DNA of 53,653 bases. It comes from Pseudomonadota bacterium (GTDB lineage: Bacteria; Pseudomonadota; Gammaproteobacteria; Pseudomonadales; Moraxellaceae). The notes beneath the pieces are model-generated. The model saw only the letters and a program-made list of their open reading frames with translations. It had not been told where the DNA came from and ran no database searches. The stretch covers positions 1-53,653 of the forward strand of contig JAJZHK010000015.1 in assembly GCA_021804565.1 (NCBI GenBank), written 5' to 3'. The translations under genes were made by a program, and so were the position numbers. Below, one piece after another: positions 44,585-53,653 of this stretch. Position 1 is the stretch's first letter; every line of letters starts with the position of its first letter.

Positions 44585-45192
44585 ATTGGCGCTCCTGGCG
44601 CGGCATCGATCTCTTCAATATTGTTGCGCATCATCTGGTGCCCTGTTTGTACGATACGCATGGTTTTATCCAGCATCGGCGTGATATCACCGATCAACTG
44701 CGCAAACTGGTTAGCCACTTCGGTCAGTTGTCCCCGCCAGTCGCCGCCATAAGCGGCCTCGATCTTGGCACCACGACAGATCACATCGGCAAAGCGCAAA
44801 AGCTCCTCGGCTTGCTCCACCACCTCACGTAACCGTCCTTCAAGTGCATACAACTCACTTCTCATCGTTTGCATGCCATGACGCATATTCAGCGCCAGCC
44901 CCGCACGTAAAGCATCTGCCAACAAAATAGCTTGGCGCTGCTGACGCAGGGCCCGGCTGGTGAGCAGTATATGTGCAAATGTGGTTTGCCGCAGATGCCC
45001 CATGCACTGCGCCATCCCCAAACTGAACTCCCGCAGTTCGTCAGTGATGATGCTAAATCCAGCGGCTTGCTGACCGACACGCTTGGCCAGCAAGGTGGCA
45101 TTGATCGCCAGACGCTCGATACGCAAGGCGCCTAAGCTGATCACTTTGACATTTTCATTGAGATCAATGATGCGCGCGAGATCTTCATTCAT
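44581..45192 (-). CDS. Half-hairpin chemoreceptor-like soluble protein
   Basis: A 203-residue, wholly helical protein without signal or membrane segment. Residues about 24-58 (IERLAINATLLAKRVG, then QQAAGFSIITDELREFS) align with the tip and ascending arm of the chemoreceptor hairpin ([30 protein letters not shown]), but the descending arm is too short to make a normal hairpin. The rest forms further helices (LREVVEQAEELLRFAD and onward) with no PAS or HAMP domain. GTGAGG precedes the ATG. Stop overlaps the ODP gene start. It may couple ODP to CheA/CheW, but this is inference. Confidence 0.7.
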   Translation of the reverse strand: MNEDLARIIDLNENVKVISLGALRIERLAINATLLAKRVGQQAAGFSIITDELREFSLGMAQCMGHLRQTTFAHILLTSRALRQQRQAILLADALRAGLALNMRHGMQTMRSELYALEGRLREVVEQAEELLRFADVICRGAKIEAAYGGDWRGQLTEVANQFAQLIGDITPMLDKTMRIVQTGHQMMRNNIEEIDAAPGAPI

Positions 45193-45203
45193 AATGGCCT
45201 CAC

Positions 45204-46247
45204 TCAGTGCGCCAGCTGCGCCATCAGCGCAGCAGCAATACGGTTCAGGGGAAGTACATCCACCGCTGCTGCCAGCTGTATCGCTGCTCTGGGCATACCA
45301 AAGACGATACAGCTCGACTCATCCTCGGCGCACGTCCAGGCCCCGGCCTGGCGCAGCTTGAGCAAACCTTCTGCACCATCTTTACCCATACCGGTCAATA
45401 AAATGCCGCATGCCTTCTGCGCGGCGACTTCTGCGACGGACTGCATCAGCACATCGACGCTGGGCCTATGGCGATTGACAGGCTCACTGTCCGAAAGACG
45501 GCAGACAGAAGTCTGTGCATCTTTCTTCTCCAACAGAAGATGCTGCCCTCCTGGCGCTATATAGACATGGCCCCTTTGCAACACCTCACCGTCTGCAGCC
45601 TCTTTGACGGACAGTGCGCACAAACCATCCAGCCGCCGCGCAAAAGAAGCGGTGAACTCAGGCGGCATATGTTGGGCAATCAGTATAGGCGGCATCTGTG
45701 CAGGCAAGGCTGTGAGCAAGGCCTTGATGGCCTCTGTCCCCCCGGTTGAAGCCCCGACCACCACCACTTTATCGATGCGTGTGTTCAGGGCAGGAGCAGC
45801 CGGCAAAGTCGACACCGCCTGAGGTCGCAGGCGAGCTGATGCGGCGGCACGTAAAATCTGACGCAAGTCCTCTGCATACGCGTGCATATGTTGCGCTTGC
45901 CTGAGATCAGGCTTGGCGATCACCTCCACAGCACCCAGTTCGAAAGCACGTAAAGCCACCCCGCTACCGCGCACGGTCAAGGTTGAAATCATGACCACCG
46001 GGGTGGGCCGCAAATGCATGAGGCGCCGCAAAAATTCCAGCCCGTCCATACGCGGCATCTCCACATCAAGCGTGATGACATCGGGGTTGGTCGCCCTGAT
46101 CACTTCTCGTGCCTGCAAGGGGTCACTGGCCTCTCCGAGCACCTGCAGATCTTCGCTATCTTCAACGATAGCGCGCAGGATCTGCCGCATCAGTGCCGAA
46201 TCATCGACAATCACCACGCCTGTCCTGGTCACCTCAGCTCTCCTCAT
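45204..46247 (-). CDS. cheB: CheB, chemoreceptor methylesterase/glutamine deamidase
   Basis: A 347-residue response regulator. Receiver domain: D15/D16 acidic pocket, phospho-acceptor D61 (TLDVEMPRMDG) and K112-region (AKPD). Catalytic domain: Ser in VVGASTGGTEAI, His in IAQHMPPEFT, Asp in LTGMGKDGAEG. CheA phosphorylation should activate removal of methyl groups from the receptors. Encoded between cheD and the receptor fragment. Confidence 0.96.
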   Translation of the reverse strand: MRRAEVTRTGVVIVDDSALMRQILRAIVEDSEDLQVLGEASDPLQAREVIRATNPDVITLDVEMPRMDGLEFLRRLMHLRPTPVVMISTLTVRGSGVALRAFELGAVEVIAKPDLRQAQHMHAYAEDLRQILRAAASARLRPQAVSTLPAAPALNTRIDKVVVVGASTGGTEAIKALLTALPAQMPPILIAQHMPPEFTASFARRLDGLCALSVKEAADGEVLQRGHVYIAPGGQHLLLEKKDAQTSVCRLSDSEPVNRHRPSVDVLMQSVAEVAAQKACGILLTGMGKDGAEGLLKLRQAGAWTCAEDESSCIVFGMPRAAIQLAAAVDVLPLNRIAAALMAQLAH

Positions 46248-46268
46248 GGCGCCTTAGCATCAAGCCGC

Positions 46269-46871
46269 TCAAAACAGATCGACATCCCCCGATACCTTGT
46301 CCTTGCTCAGACGTGACACATACTCTCGTTCACGCTGAATAATCGTATCGTTATGCGCTGACTTGAGACGCTTGACCATCACCCGCCCGCTACTGGGAAA
46401 AAAATAGACCTTGCGCGGGTAAATATCGAGAAGATCACGAGCGATGATCTCGATACCCTCCTTGCGCAGGTAAGACTCAACAAATTCGGCATTTTGCTCA
46501 CCAATATTGGAAACCGTAAACCCGGCCAGCACTTGCCCACCACCAAAGACCTTGGCTTGCAGTCGGTCGCGCTGCCCCCCTGCCTTGATGACATGGTTGA
46601 TGAGCAACTCCATGGCGTAACTGCCATAGCGGGCTGGAGCGGACACCGTATCGAGATCACCCAGGTGCAAATCCGGCAACATGAAGTGGTTCATACCGCC
46701 CACTTTTTGCACGGGATCACGAATACAAGCGGCAACACAGGACCCCAGCACGGTCACGATGACCATGTCGCGAGCCGTCACATAGTACTGGCCGGGCAAA
46801 ATCTTGGCGGCCGCCATCGAGAAATGTGGGTCAAAATAGAGTGTCGGCTGATGCACGTCATGCCCACTCAT
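46269..46871 (-). CDS. cheD: CheD, chemoreceptor glutamine deamidase, VDLF tail
   Basis: A 200-residue CheD. The active-site Cys is in VTVLGSCVAACI and the His in GGMNHFMLPD. It deamidates receptor Gln residues to Glu so that they can be methylated. The C-terminus GDVDLF matches that of the partial receptor at the window's right edge (GSVDLF). The ATG at 46871 follows AAGGAGG and overlaps the cheR stop (ATGA). Confidence 0.95.
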   Translation of the reverse strand: MSGHDVHQPTLYFDPHFSMAAAKILPGQYYVTARDMVIVTVLGSCVAACIRDPVQKVGGMNHFMLPDLHLGDLDTVSAPARYGSYAMELLINHVIKAGGQRDRLQAKVFGGGQVLAGFTVSNIGEQNAEFVESYLRKEGIEIIARDLLDIYPRKVYFFPSSGRVMVKRLKSAHNDTIIQREREYVSRLSKDKVSGDVDLF

Positions 46872-47698
46872 GCGCGCCTCCTTAGACTGTATGTCGTGCG
46901 ACCACAAGCCTCCCACCACGCACTGCCCTGACCGAGAACCTCTGAGTGTCCGAGAAACAGTCGTCCCTCTGGCCGAAGCAAGCTTGCAAAGCGCTCCAGC
47001 AGGCGCTCTTGCGTGGGTCTGTCGAAATAAATGAAGACATTACGACAAAAAATAGCGTCCAAAGGAGCTTCGATCCGCCATAGTGAATCGAGCAGGTTGA
47101 TCTGCTCAAAGAGCAGCATATGACGTAATTCATCACGCACCCGTACTTGGCCTTCCTGCTGACCGCGTCCGCGCAGGAAAAATGCACGCTTACGCTCCAG
47201 GCTCAGCTGCTCGACAGCCTTGAGTGGATAGACCCCGGTGGCAGCCCTGCGCAGAACGTCCGTATCAATATCACTCGCCCAAATCTGTACTGGCGCATGC
47301 AGACTATGCAAGGCTTCAGCTGCCGTGATAGCCAGGGAATAAGGCTCTTCTCCTGTCGACGCTGCTGCACACCAAATACGTACTTGACCATAGGCCTGCA
47401 GCCAATCGGGCAATAAAGCTGCCAAGGTATGAAAATGATGCTCTTCACGAAAAAAAGAAGTCAGATTGGTGGTCAGTGCGTTGACGAAATGCTGCCATTC
47501 CTGGTCGCCCTGGTCGGAGTTCAACAAAGACAGGTAGTCGGCAAAATCACGCAATTGCAAAGCACGCAGTCTTCGCGCCAAACGCGAATAGACCATGGAC
47601 TTCTTCTGGTCGCTCAGGGCAATACCGGCGTGCTCGTAAAGCAAGGCACATATTTTTTTAAACTGCGCCTCGCTGAAAGCAAATTCGGTCTCTTCCAA
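46868..47698 (-). CDS. cheR: CheR, chemoreceptor glutamate methyltransferase
   Basis: A 276-residue SAM-dependent enzyme that methylates receptor Glu residues. N-terminal helical domain (ICALLYEHAGIALSDQKKSMVYSR pattern in segments) then the SAM site IWCAAASTGEEPYSLAI and the RNVFIYFD motif. The start appears to be TTG at 47698, since no ATG occurs before residue 35, which would delete the N-terminal domain. The pentapeptide of the neighbouring receptor is the likely docking site. Confidence 0.95.
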   Translation of the reverse strand: MEETEFAFSEAQFKKICALLYEHAGIALSDQKKSMVYSRLARRLRALQLRDFADYLSLLNSDQGDQEWQHFVNALTTNLTSFFREEHHFHTLAALLPDWLQAYGQVRIWCAAASTGEEPYSLAITAAEALHSLHAPVQIWASDIDTDVLRRAATGVYPLKAVEQLSLERKRAFFLRGRGQQEGQVRVRDELRHMLLFEQINLLDSLWRIEAPLDAIFCRNVFIYFDRPTQERLLERFASLLRPEGRLFLGHSEVLGQGSAWWEACGRTTYSLRRRA

Positions 47699-47701
47699 GG
47701 C

Positions 47702-48184
47702 TCAGATCTCAACCGAAGCTGTATCCATCAGATACATGTCAGGACTACCAAGTAGCTTATCGATATCGACGAGTATCACCATACGCTCATCCAGGGTGCC
47801 CAGGCCACGGATATAACGGGTATCAAGAGCCGACCCAAACTCGGGAGCAGCCCTCATCTGTGCGGCTTCCAGCCCGATGACATCAGACACGCCATCAACC
47901 ACGATACCTACCATGCGCGTGCCCAAGGTGACGATGATGACCACGGTGAATTGATCATAGCTTGGTGCATCCAAACCGAACTTGAGGCGAAGATCGACGA
48001 TAGGGACAATGACCCCGCGCAAGTTGATGACCCCCTTGATAAAAGCTGGAGCACTGGCAATTGCGGTCACCTGGTCGTAGCCGCGTATCTCCTGAACCCG
48101 CAAGATATCGATGCCGTATTCTTCACGCCCAAGCTTGAACACCAGGTATTCAGAGCGCTCCTCGTGAGCCACATGTTCATTCAT
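47702..48184 (-). CDS. cheW: CheW, chemotaxis coupling protein
   Basis: A 160-residue SH3-like coupling protein linking receptors with Che[25 protein letters not shown], then [23 protein letters not shown] and the [16 protein letters not shown] end. ATG codons at 48190 and 48184; I choose the second because GAGGGG directly abuts the first but is 6 bases from the second. The receptor gene ends 11 bases upstream. Confidence 0.95.
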   Translation of the reverse strand: MNEHVAHEERSEYLVFKLGREEYGIDILRVQEIRGYDQVTAIASAPAFIKGVINLRGVIVPIVDLRLKFGLDAPSYDQFTVVIIVTLGTRMVGIVVDGVSDVIGLEAAQMRAAPEFGSALDTRYIRGLGTLDERMVILVDIDKLLGSPDMYLMDTASVEI

Positions 48185-48194
48185 GCTCATCCCC

Positions 48195-50702
48195 TCAAAA
48201 CTCGGCCCAATCATCCTCTGCCTGCGGAGCAGGGAAAGACGATGGCGATATGGACTTGCTGGATGCAGCCAGAGTCGTTGTGGCCCTTTGACCGAGTGTT
48301 GGTGTCATCACCGGCAGGCCCTGCTTTAACTTGAAGATCGCAATCGCCTGCATCAGCATCTGTGACTGCTCTTTGAGGCTCTCGGCAGCAGCTGCAGCCT
48401 GCTCGACCAGGGCGGCATTTTGCTGAGTGACATCATCCAGCTGCGTGATCGCCACATTAACCTGCTCGATACCACTGCTCTGCTCGGCAGAAGCCGATGA
48501 GATATCGGCCATGATGTCACTGACTTTCTTGACCGAGCCGACCACATCATCGATGGTCTGTCCGGCACTACTCACCAGACGCGCCCCTGACTCAACCTTG
48601 CTCACCGAGTCATTGATCAGGCTTTTGATATCTTTGGCCGCCGAGGCCGAACGCTGGGCGAGGTTACGAACCTCCGAAGCGACGACGGCAAATCCTCGTC
48701 CCTGTTCACCCGCGCGCGCCGCCTCGACAGCGGCATTCAAGGCCAGGATATTGGTTTGGAAAGCGATGCCATCAATGACCGAGATGATATCCACGATCTT
48801 ACGCGAAGACGTATTGATCTCCTGCATCGTATGCACCACCTGCTCCACCGCCAGACCACCACGCCTGGCCACTTCGCTGGCCTCGCGAGCGACCTGATTG
48901 GCCTCCTTGGCATTGGCCGCATTCTGCCGTACCGTGCTGGTCAGTTCCTCCATGCTACTTGCCGTTTCTTCAAGATTGGCCGCCTGCTGCTCAGTACGTG
49001 CCGACAGATTGCTATTGCCTGAAGCGATTTCCGACGCTGCAGTCGCGATCGTATCACTGGCCTCTCGAACAGTTTTTACGGTTTCTTGCAAGTTGAGCAT
49101 GCTGTCATTGAAAGCGGTCCGCAAGGTCGCAAACTCACCCTGCAGATCGATATCGATTGTTTGCGACAGATCGCCTCGAGCCAAAGCGTTGAGACCACTG
49201 CTGACAGCATCTATAGCCTGCTTTTGCGCTGTGATATCAAGGGCATATTTGACGACTTTGATCACCTTGCCGGTGAAGTCAACAATAGGGCTATAACAGC
49301 CCTGCAGCCAGACCACGCGCGCCCCCTGACCACGACGCTCAAACTGGCCACTCTGAAATTCTCCTTGCCCTAAACGCTCCCAGAACTGACGATAGGTGTC
49401 CCCTTGCAAGCCCTCGGATGGCATAAAAATACTATGATGGCGACCTGCAACTTCTTCAGCCCGGTACCCCATGATACGAAGAAAGGTCTCATTCGCCGCT
49501 ATAATTTGACCGGTGGGGGTAAACTCCACCACCCCCATACTGAAGTCCAGTGCTTTGCGCTGAGCATCAGCCGCCAGGGAAATATCCTTGAAATGGCTGA
49601 CGTCGCTCTGTATCGAAATGAATCGCTCGATCTGCCCTTCACGATTACGCACAGGATTGATGGCAAGGCTGGCCCAGTAATAGCTGCCATCTTTGCGATA
49701 GTTGAGGATGTCCTCAACAAAAGGCTGGCCGGCGTCCAGTCGCTCACGGATACGCTTTTTGGCGCTGACATCGGTCAAGGCGCCCTGTAAAACCTCCCCG
49801 GGCTTCTTGCCTAGCATTTCTGCCTGGGTATAACCGCTCATGCGTTCGAAGCCGCGATTGACAAACTGGACCTTGCCCTGAGCGTCGGTAATGATCACCG
49901 AGTTATCCGACTCGTGCGCCACCAGTGACAGCAAATGTGACTCTTCTCGTAAGGCCACCTGCTCCGTCACATCGTGCAAAAATGCTGTATACAGGGTACG
50001 TCCAGCCAGTTTGACCCGGCTTAAGGACAGTGAAACTGTCAAGACTTGTCCGTCAGCACGCTCCAGCTTGACCTCGCGCGCCTTACCGACGATATGATCA
50101 ACGCCGTTTTGTCGATTGGCATTCACGTAAGCATCGTGCTGTGGCTGTATTGCCATAGGCACCAGCATCTTCACATTCTTGCCCATCACCTCGGCGCGTG
50201 GACGTCCCCACAAGCGCTCCGCAGCGGCGTTGAAAAAGGTCACATGATTATTTTCATCGATGCTGACAACAGCATCGAGGGCCTGTTCCAAGGTCTGCTC
50301 GATGATGGCCTGAGCTTCACGTTCGGCGGTGACATCCTGAACAAAGGCGGAATAACAGGTTTGCGCACCCTCACCATGTTGCGTCAGGGACAGCCGACAC
50401 CATACCTTGCTGCCGTCACTGCGTTCGACTTCAACGATGCGCGATGTATTGACGATACGATCCTGACCCGTACGCCGATGATGATCGATATACTCATCGT
50501 GTTGCGCCTGATGCATACGCGGCACCAGTTTGCGCACATTCTGTCCTATCACCTCATCACGACGATAGCCCCAGAGCCGCTCGGCAGCATCGTTGTAAAA
50601 AGTGATTCGGTTGCTGGCGTCAATGAGAACGACAGCATCAAGAGCTCTCTCCAGCGTGGTTTGATACTGCTGCGCATGTCTGATCGTGTCCCAGATTTTC
50701 AT
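48195..50702 (-). CDS. Soluble four-PAS chemoreceptor with FixL/DosP-like PAS pair
   Basis: An 835-residue cytoplasmic receptor without membrane helices. PAS1 (about residues 10-125) and PAS2 (132-245) are alike; each has a His in a HDEYI/HDAYV segment (H68, H189) and an Arg exactly 20 residues later (R88, R209), as in FixL H200/R220 and DosP H77/R97. PAS3 (255-370) is LOV-like but without the photoactive Cys ([10 protein letters not shown]). PAS4 (375-490) follows, then a HAMP-like linker and the hairpin ([20 protein letters not shown]). C-terminus DWAEF fits the CheR-docking pentapeptide. It occupies the place of Aer2 in the Che2 cluster. Haem binding is inference. The ATG at 50702 follows GGAGGAG. 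Confidence 0.9.
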   Translation of the reverse strand: MKIWDTIRHAQQYQTTLERALDAVVLIDASNRITFYNDAAERLWGYRRDEVIGQNVRKLVPRMHQAQHDEYIDHHRRTGQDRIVNTSRIVEVERSDGSKVWCRLSLTQHGEGAQTCYSAFVQDVTAEREAQAIIEQTLEQALDAVVSIDENNHVTFFNAAAERLWGRPRAEVMGKNVKMLVPMAIQPQHDAYVNANRQNGVDHIVGKAREVKLERADGQVLTVSLSLSRVKLAGRTLYTAFLHDVTEQVALREESHLLSLVAHESDNSVIITDAQGKVQFVNRGFERMSGYTQAEMLGKKPGEVLQGALTDVSAKKRIRERLDAGQPFVEDILNYRKDGSYYWASLAINPVRNREGQIERFISIQSDVSHFKDISLAADAQRKALDFSMGVVEFTPTGQIIAANETFLRIMGYRAEEVAGRHHSIFMPSEGLQGDTYRQFWERLGQGEFQSGQFERRGQGARVVWLQGCYSPIVDFTGKVIKVVKYALDITAQKQAIDAVSSGLNALARGDLSQTIDIDLQGEFATLRTAFNDSMLNLQETVKTVREASDTIATAASEIASGNSNLSARTEQQAANLEETASSMEELTSTVRQNAANAKEANQVAREASEVARRGGLAVEQVVHTMQEINTSSRKIVDIISVIDGIAFQTNILALNAAVEAARAGEQGRGFAVVASEVRNLAQRSASAAKDIKSLINDSVSKVESGARLVSSAGQTIDDVVGSVKKVSDIMADISSASAEQSSGIEQVNVAITQLDDVTQQNAALVEQAAAAAESLKEQSQMLMQAIAIFKLKQGLPVMTPTLGQRATTTLAASSKSISPSSFPAPQAEDDWAEF

Positions 50703-50762
50703 CCTGCTCTCCTCCACGGACGCAAACCGATCACGTCCGTACCATAAGTCTATAAGCCATGG

Positions 50763-52682
50763 TCAATCCTGGCTCTTACGCACCAATGCCTCCACATCGA
50801 TGATGAGGGCAACACGACCATCTCCCATGATCGTCGCACCCGAAACACCATCCACCCTACGAAAATTGTCTTCCAGGCTTTTGATCACCACCTGGTGCTG
50901 CCCCAATAGCTCATCCACCAGCAGTGCTGTGCGCATCTGGTCGGACTCCAGAATGACAAAAACACCGGCCGTGATCGTCGGAGGCAAACGCTCGACACCA
51001 AACAGACGGTCTAAAGTCATGACCGGCAGGTAGTCTCCACGCACATGGATCAGTTGACCCTGAGCACTCACCGAGCGCAGGTCGGCCGCACCTATCTGTA
51101 AAGACTCGACGACAAAACTGAGTGGCAAGATATAGGTCTCGGCACCGACACGCACAGCCATGCCATCAAGAATGGCCAGGGTCAAAGGCAGGCGTATGGT
51201 CATGGTGCTACCTAAGCCCGGTTGCGACTCAATATCGATACGAGCTGCCATGGCGGTGATATTGCGACGAACGACATCCATCCCCACACCGCGCCCGGAG
51301 ACATCACTGACCACATCGGCCGTCGAAAATCCGGGCTGAAAGATCAACTGCCAGACCTCATCGTCACCCATGCCCTCACTCACACTTAAACCACGCTCAA
51401 GAGCCTTGGCCAGTATTTTTTCACGGTTCAAGCCCGCACCATCATCCGAGACCCGGATCAAAATATTGCCGCCTTGATGAAAGGCCTTCAGTGTTAATGT
51501 GCCCTGTTCAGGCTTGCCCAATTCACGTCTGCGCCCGGGGCATTCTATACCGTGATCAAGGCTGTTACGCACCAGATGGGTCAAAGGATCTGCCAGCTTT
51601 TCAATCACACCACGGTCCAGTTCAGTCGCCTCACCCAGGGTCACAAGCTGTACCAGCTTGCCAAGTTTTTGTGCCGTATCCCGAACCATACGAGGGAAGC
51701 GACTGAAAACAAAGGAGATAGGAATCATGCGTATCGACATCGCCGCTTCCTGCAACTCTCGGGTGTTACGCTGTAATTGCGCGACACCCTGGTGCAGACG
51801 CTCGTGCTCGCTGCTATCAAGACCTAGCACCATCTGCTGCAGCATGGACTGGGTAATGACCAGTTCACCGACCAGATTCATGATCTGGTCAATTTTCTCA
51901 ACCGCCACGCGCAAGGTACTGGCCTCATGGGTCGATGCGGCTGTTTTGATCGAACTTGTGGGCTTCTCCGGCATAAGGGCCGCTGGAGCAGGCTGAGGCT
52001 CGACAAAAAATCCCCAACCCGGGTCCTCGGCAGGGATGCCTTCAGGCTCAGAATCAGTGTCAAAAAGGCCCCATCCTTCATCGACCTCAAGCCGTCGCCC
52101 TTGCGGATCAAAAAGGGAAAACTCCTCAGCACGCAGCACAAAACCAAGATCTGACTGCAAAGCCTGGGCATTGAGGTCGCCGCTATAAAACCAGTCGTCT
52201 CCTTGGCGCTGCCAGTTTTCGCTGAGCAAACGCTCCTGCAGGTCGCCATGCTCATCTTTCGGCGGCCAATGCAGACGCCAGGGCGACCTCAAGTCGACGT
52301 CTGACAAATGATGCAAGGCCTGCTGCAACTGCTGCGAGGCGGTGCTATCGCCAAGAATGCCCTGCTGATGCTCTTCCACCATACGTCGCAGTTGATCACC
52401 GGTACGCAAAAACAGGTCGATCATCTCGCTACGCAGATGCAAATTTCCCTGTCGAATCTTATCCAGCTGATTTTCCAGGGCATGCGTCAGTTCGGCAATA
52501 TCCCCCAACCCAAAAGTCGCTGCACCACCTTTCACCGAGTGAGCCGCTCGAAAAATCGCGCTGAGATCCTCGGGATCCGGTCTGCTGACATCGATCGCCA
52601 ACAGCACCGCCTCCAGTTGCGCCAGATGCTCGAGTGCCTCTTCAAAAAAGGTCGGCAAAAATTGCGACAAATCTATGCTCAT
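50763..52682 (-). CDS. cheA: CheA, chemotaxis histidine kinase
   Basis: A 639-residue kinase. P1 has the phospho-acceptor H48 (AAHSVKGGAATFG). The middle (about residues 125-230) is a divergent P2/linker containing two short repeats, EGWGLFDT and PGWGFFVE. P3 starts at LRVAVEKIDQIMNLVGELVI. P4 shows the N box HLVRNSLDHGIE, G1 VSDDGAGL and G2 SGRGVGMDVVRR. The P5 CheW-like domain ends the protein (TYILPLSFVVESLQ). It phosphorylates CheY and CheB. The ATG follows GGGAAG. Confidence 0.96.
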   Translation of the reverse strand: MSIDLSQFLPTFFEEALEHLAQLEAVLLAIDVSRPDPEDLSAIFRAAHSVKGGAATFGLGDIAELTHALENQLDKIRQGNLHLRSEMIDLFLRTGDQLRRMVEEHQQGILGDSTASQQLQQALHHLSDVDLRSPWRLHWPPKDEHGDLQERLLSENWQRQGDDWFYSGDLNAQALQSDLGFVLRAEEFSLFDPQGRRLEVDEGWGLFDTDSEPEGIPAEDPGWGFFVEPQPAPAALMPEKPTSSIKTAASTHEASTLRVAVEKIDQIMNLVGELVITQSMLQQMVLGLDSSEHERLHQGVAQLQRNTRELQEAAMSIRMIPISFVFSRFPRMVRDTAQKLGKLVQLVTLGEATELDRGVIEKLADPLTHLVRNSLDHGIECPGRRRELGKPEQGTLTLKAFHQGGNILIRVSDDGAGLNREKILAKALERGLSVSEGMGDDEVWQLIFQPGFSTADVVSDVSGRGVGMDVVRRNITAMAARIDIESQPGLGSTMTIRLPLTLAILDGMAVRVGAETYILPLSFVVESLQIGAADLRSVSAQGQLIHVRGDYLPVMTLDRLFGVERLPPTITAGVFVILESDQMRTALLVDELLGQHQVVIKSLEDNFRRVDGVSGATIMGDGRVALIIDVEALVRKSQD

Positions 52683-52717
52683 TCGCGACTTCCCATCCAG
52701 CGTGCACCCAGATTTTT

Positions 52718-53083
52718 CTATCCCAGGACTTTCTTCACCACGTCAAGAAGGCGTGCTGGATCGAAAGGCTTGACCAGCCACCCCGTAGCACCTGCTGCCT
52801 TACCCTGCGCTTTCATGGCATCGCCAGCTTCGGTGGTCAGCATCAAGATCGGCGTCGTACGCGTACCAGGGTTTTGACGCAGGGCCTTGATCAAACTCAA
52901 ACCATCCATGCCTGGCATATTTTGATCGGTCAGTATGAGGTCCACTTTATGGCTCGTCGCCATGCGCAGGCCCGCTTGACCATCGCCCGCCTCAAGCACC
53001 GTATAGCCTGCGGACTTCAGGGTAAACATCACCATTTGCCTGATCGAAACCGAATCATCTACCGTCAAAATAACCTTGCTCAT
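52718..53083 (-). CDS. cheY: CheY, chemotaxis response regulator
   Basis: A 121-residue single receiver domain: D9 and D10 (TVDDS), phospho-acceptor D53 (LTDQNMPGMDG), conserved Thr at about 84 (MLTTEAGD) and K105 (WLVKPFDP). Phosphorylated form should bind the flagellar switch or other outputs. The ATG at 53083 follows GAGGGCGG. A separate CheZ gene is not present in the window. Confidence 0.96.
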   Translation of the reverse strand: MSKVILTVDDSVSIRQMVMFTLKSAGYTVLEAGDGQAGLRMATSHKVDLILTDQNMPGMDGLSLIKALRQNPGTRTTPILMLTTEAGDAMKAQGKAAGATGWLVKPFDPARLLDVVKKVLG

Positions 53084-53109
53084 AAGTCCGCCCTCACCCC
53101 CCAAAAGTA

Positions 53110-53652
53110 TCAGAATAGATCGACCGAGCCCTGTTCCATACTTTTCTGGCTGACCGGGGAGCTCTGACGCTGCTCCTGGATCTGCTTTTGCAGAGCTTCA
53201 GCCTCGCGGCGCAAAGCATGGATAACCTCCAGATTCTCAATCCCGGCATGGGCCACAGCCTCCTGCATATAACACTGCAAAATACCGCTGTAGCGCGTGA
53301 TCCACTGCACGCGGTTTTCGCTGAACAACAACAATTGCGATACCATGTCCTGAAACTGCAGAAGGGTCACCGCGTGCTCAGAACGCTGCTGTATACGCTG
53401 GACCAGATCATGCACCTCAAAGACAGCGTCTGCTGTCCGCTGCGACATTGCAGAGAAGTGCTGAATGATGCCCACCAAATGATCCTTGGCCTTGAGAACA
53501 TGGATCATGTCCTGTGAAGCCAGAGAGGCCACCTTCTCAGTCGCTCCGGAGATGGCCTGTGACACCTCATCAACGACGGTCCGTATGCGCTCGCTGAACT
53601 CACTGGTACGCATGGACAACTGCCGGACTTCATCAGCCACCACGGCAAAACC
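53110..53652 (-). CDS. Chemoreceptor C-terminal part, gene cut by the right edge
   Basis: Reads in frame to the right edge, where the first visible residues are GFAVVADEVRQLSMRTSEF, the ascending arm of a receptor signalling hairpin; the sensor part and start lie outside. After the arm comes an unusual helical tail with LLQFQDMVSQLLLFSENRV, whose FQDxxxQ pattern resembles the CheZ phosphatase active site (FQDLTGQ). The protein ends in GSVDLF, like CheD. In the P. aeruginosa Che2 cluster a receptor gene (cttP/PA0180) occupies this first position. Phosphatase function is speculation. Confidence 0.75.
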   Translation of the reverse strand, partial: GFAVVADEVRQLSMRTSEFSERIRTVVDEVSQAISGATEKVASLASQDMIHVLKAKDHLVGIIQHFSAMSQRTADAVFEVHDLVQRIQQRSEHAVTLLQFQDMVSQLLLFSENRVQWITRYSGILQCYMQEAVAHAGIENLEVIHALRREAEALQKQIQEQRQSSPVSQKSMEQGSVDLF

Positions 53653-53653
53653 A

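Overview
The window reads as a chromosomal segment of a gammaproteobacterium. The block tilS-pyrG-kdsA-eno-ftsB-ispD-ispF-truD-surE-pcm-nlpD-rpoS has the order typical of Pseudomonadales and their relatives, and cysB, holC, kdsA and lptG fit a Gram-negative cell. Exact genus is not determined. Base composition and codon use look even, and I see no insertion sequence, phage, integron or CRISPR array.

Layout. 1-5504: the end of a membrane-anchored coiled-coil protein, mnmC, a very Gln-rich coiled-coil protein, a 643-base AT-rich gap with DnaA-box-like and IHF-like sites, and a lytic transglycosylase. 5505-13996: a PP2C phosphatase with a small membrane protein, lptG (no lptF beside it), pepA-holC-valS, a class III nucleotide cyclase with an FHA domain, a DUF1653 protein and a CBS-pair protein. 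14272-27882: accessory metabolism (WrbA-like flavodoxin, SDRs, a GMC-type FAD dehydrogenase with a Tat-signal partner, carboxylesterase, a MaoC-like protein) mixed with mfd, nagZ and prc, plus tRNA-Leu(TAG). 28058-43844: tRNA-Arg(CCT) and a long minus-strand run from cysB to rpoS, with the fluoride pair crcB/DUF190, two SDR genes, and a tauE-type exporter divergent from cysB.

43841-53653 is a chemotaxis operon on the minus strand, cut by the right edge: receptor (C-terminal part only)-cheY-cheA-PAS receptor-cheW-cheR-cheD-cheB-receptor-like fragment-diiron-type beta-lactamase-fold protein. The core resembles the Pseudomonas aeruginosa Che2 cluster, which contains the oxygen receptor Aer2. Here the soluble receptor has four PAS domains, two with the His and Arg spacing of FixL/DosP haem domains, and ends in a CheR-docking-like pentapeptide. 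The operon ends with an ODP-like protein translationally coupled to a half-hairpin receptor fragment. CheD and the partial receptor share a C-terminal VDLF tail, and that receptor has a helix resembling the CheZ active site. This operon is the best candidate in the window for a little-described system: an oxygen or redox chemotaxis module that may use two different oxygen-binding chemistries.

All functional claims rest on motif reading without database searches.
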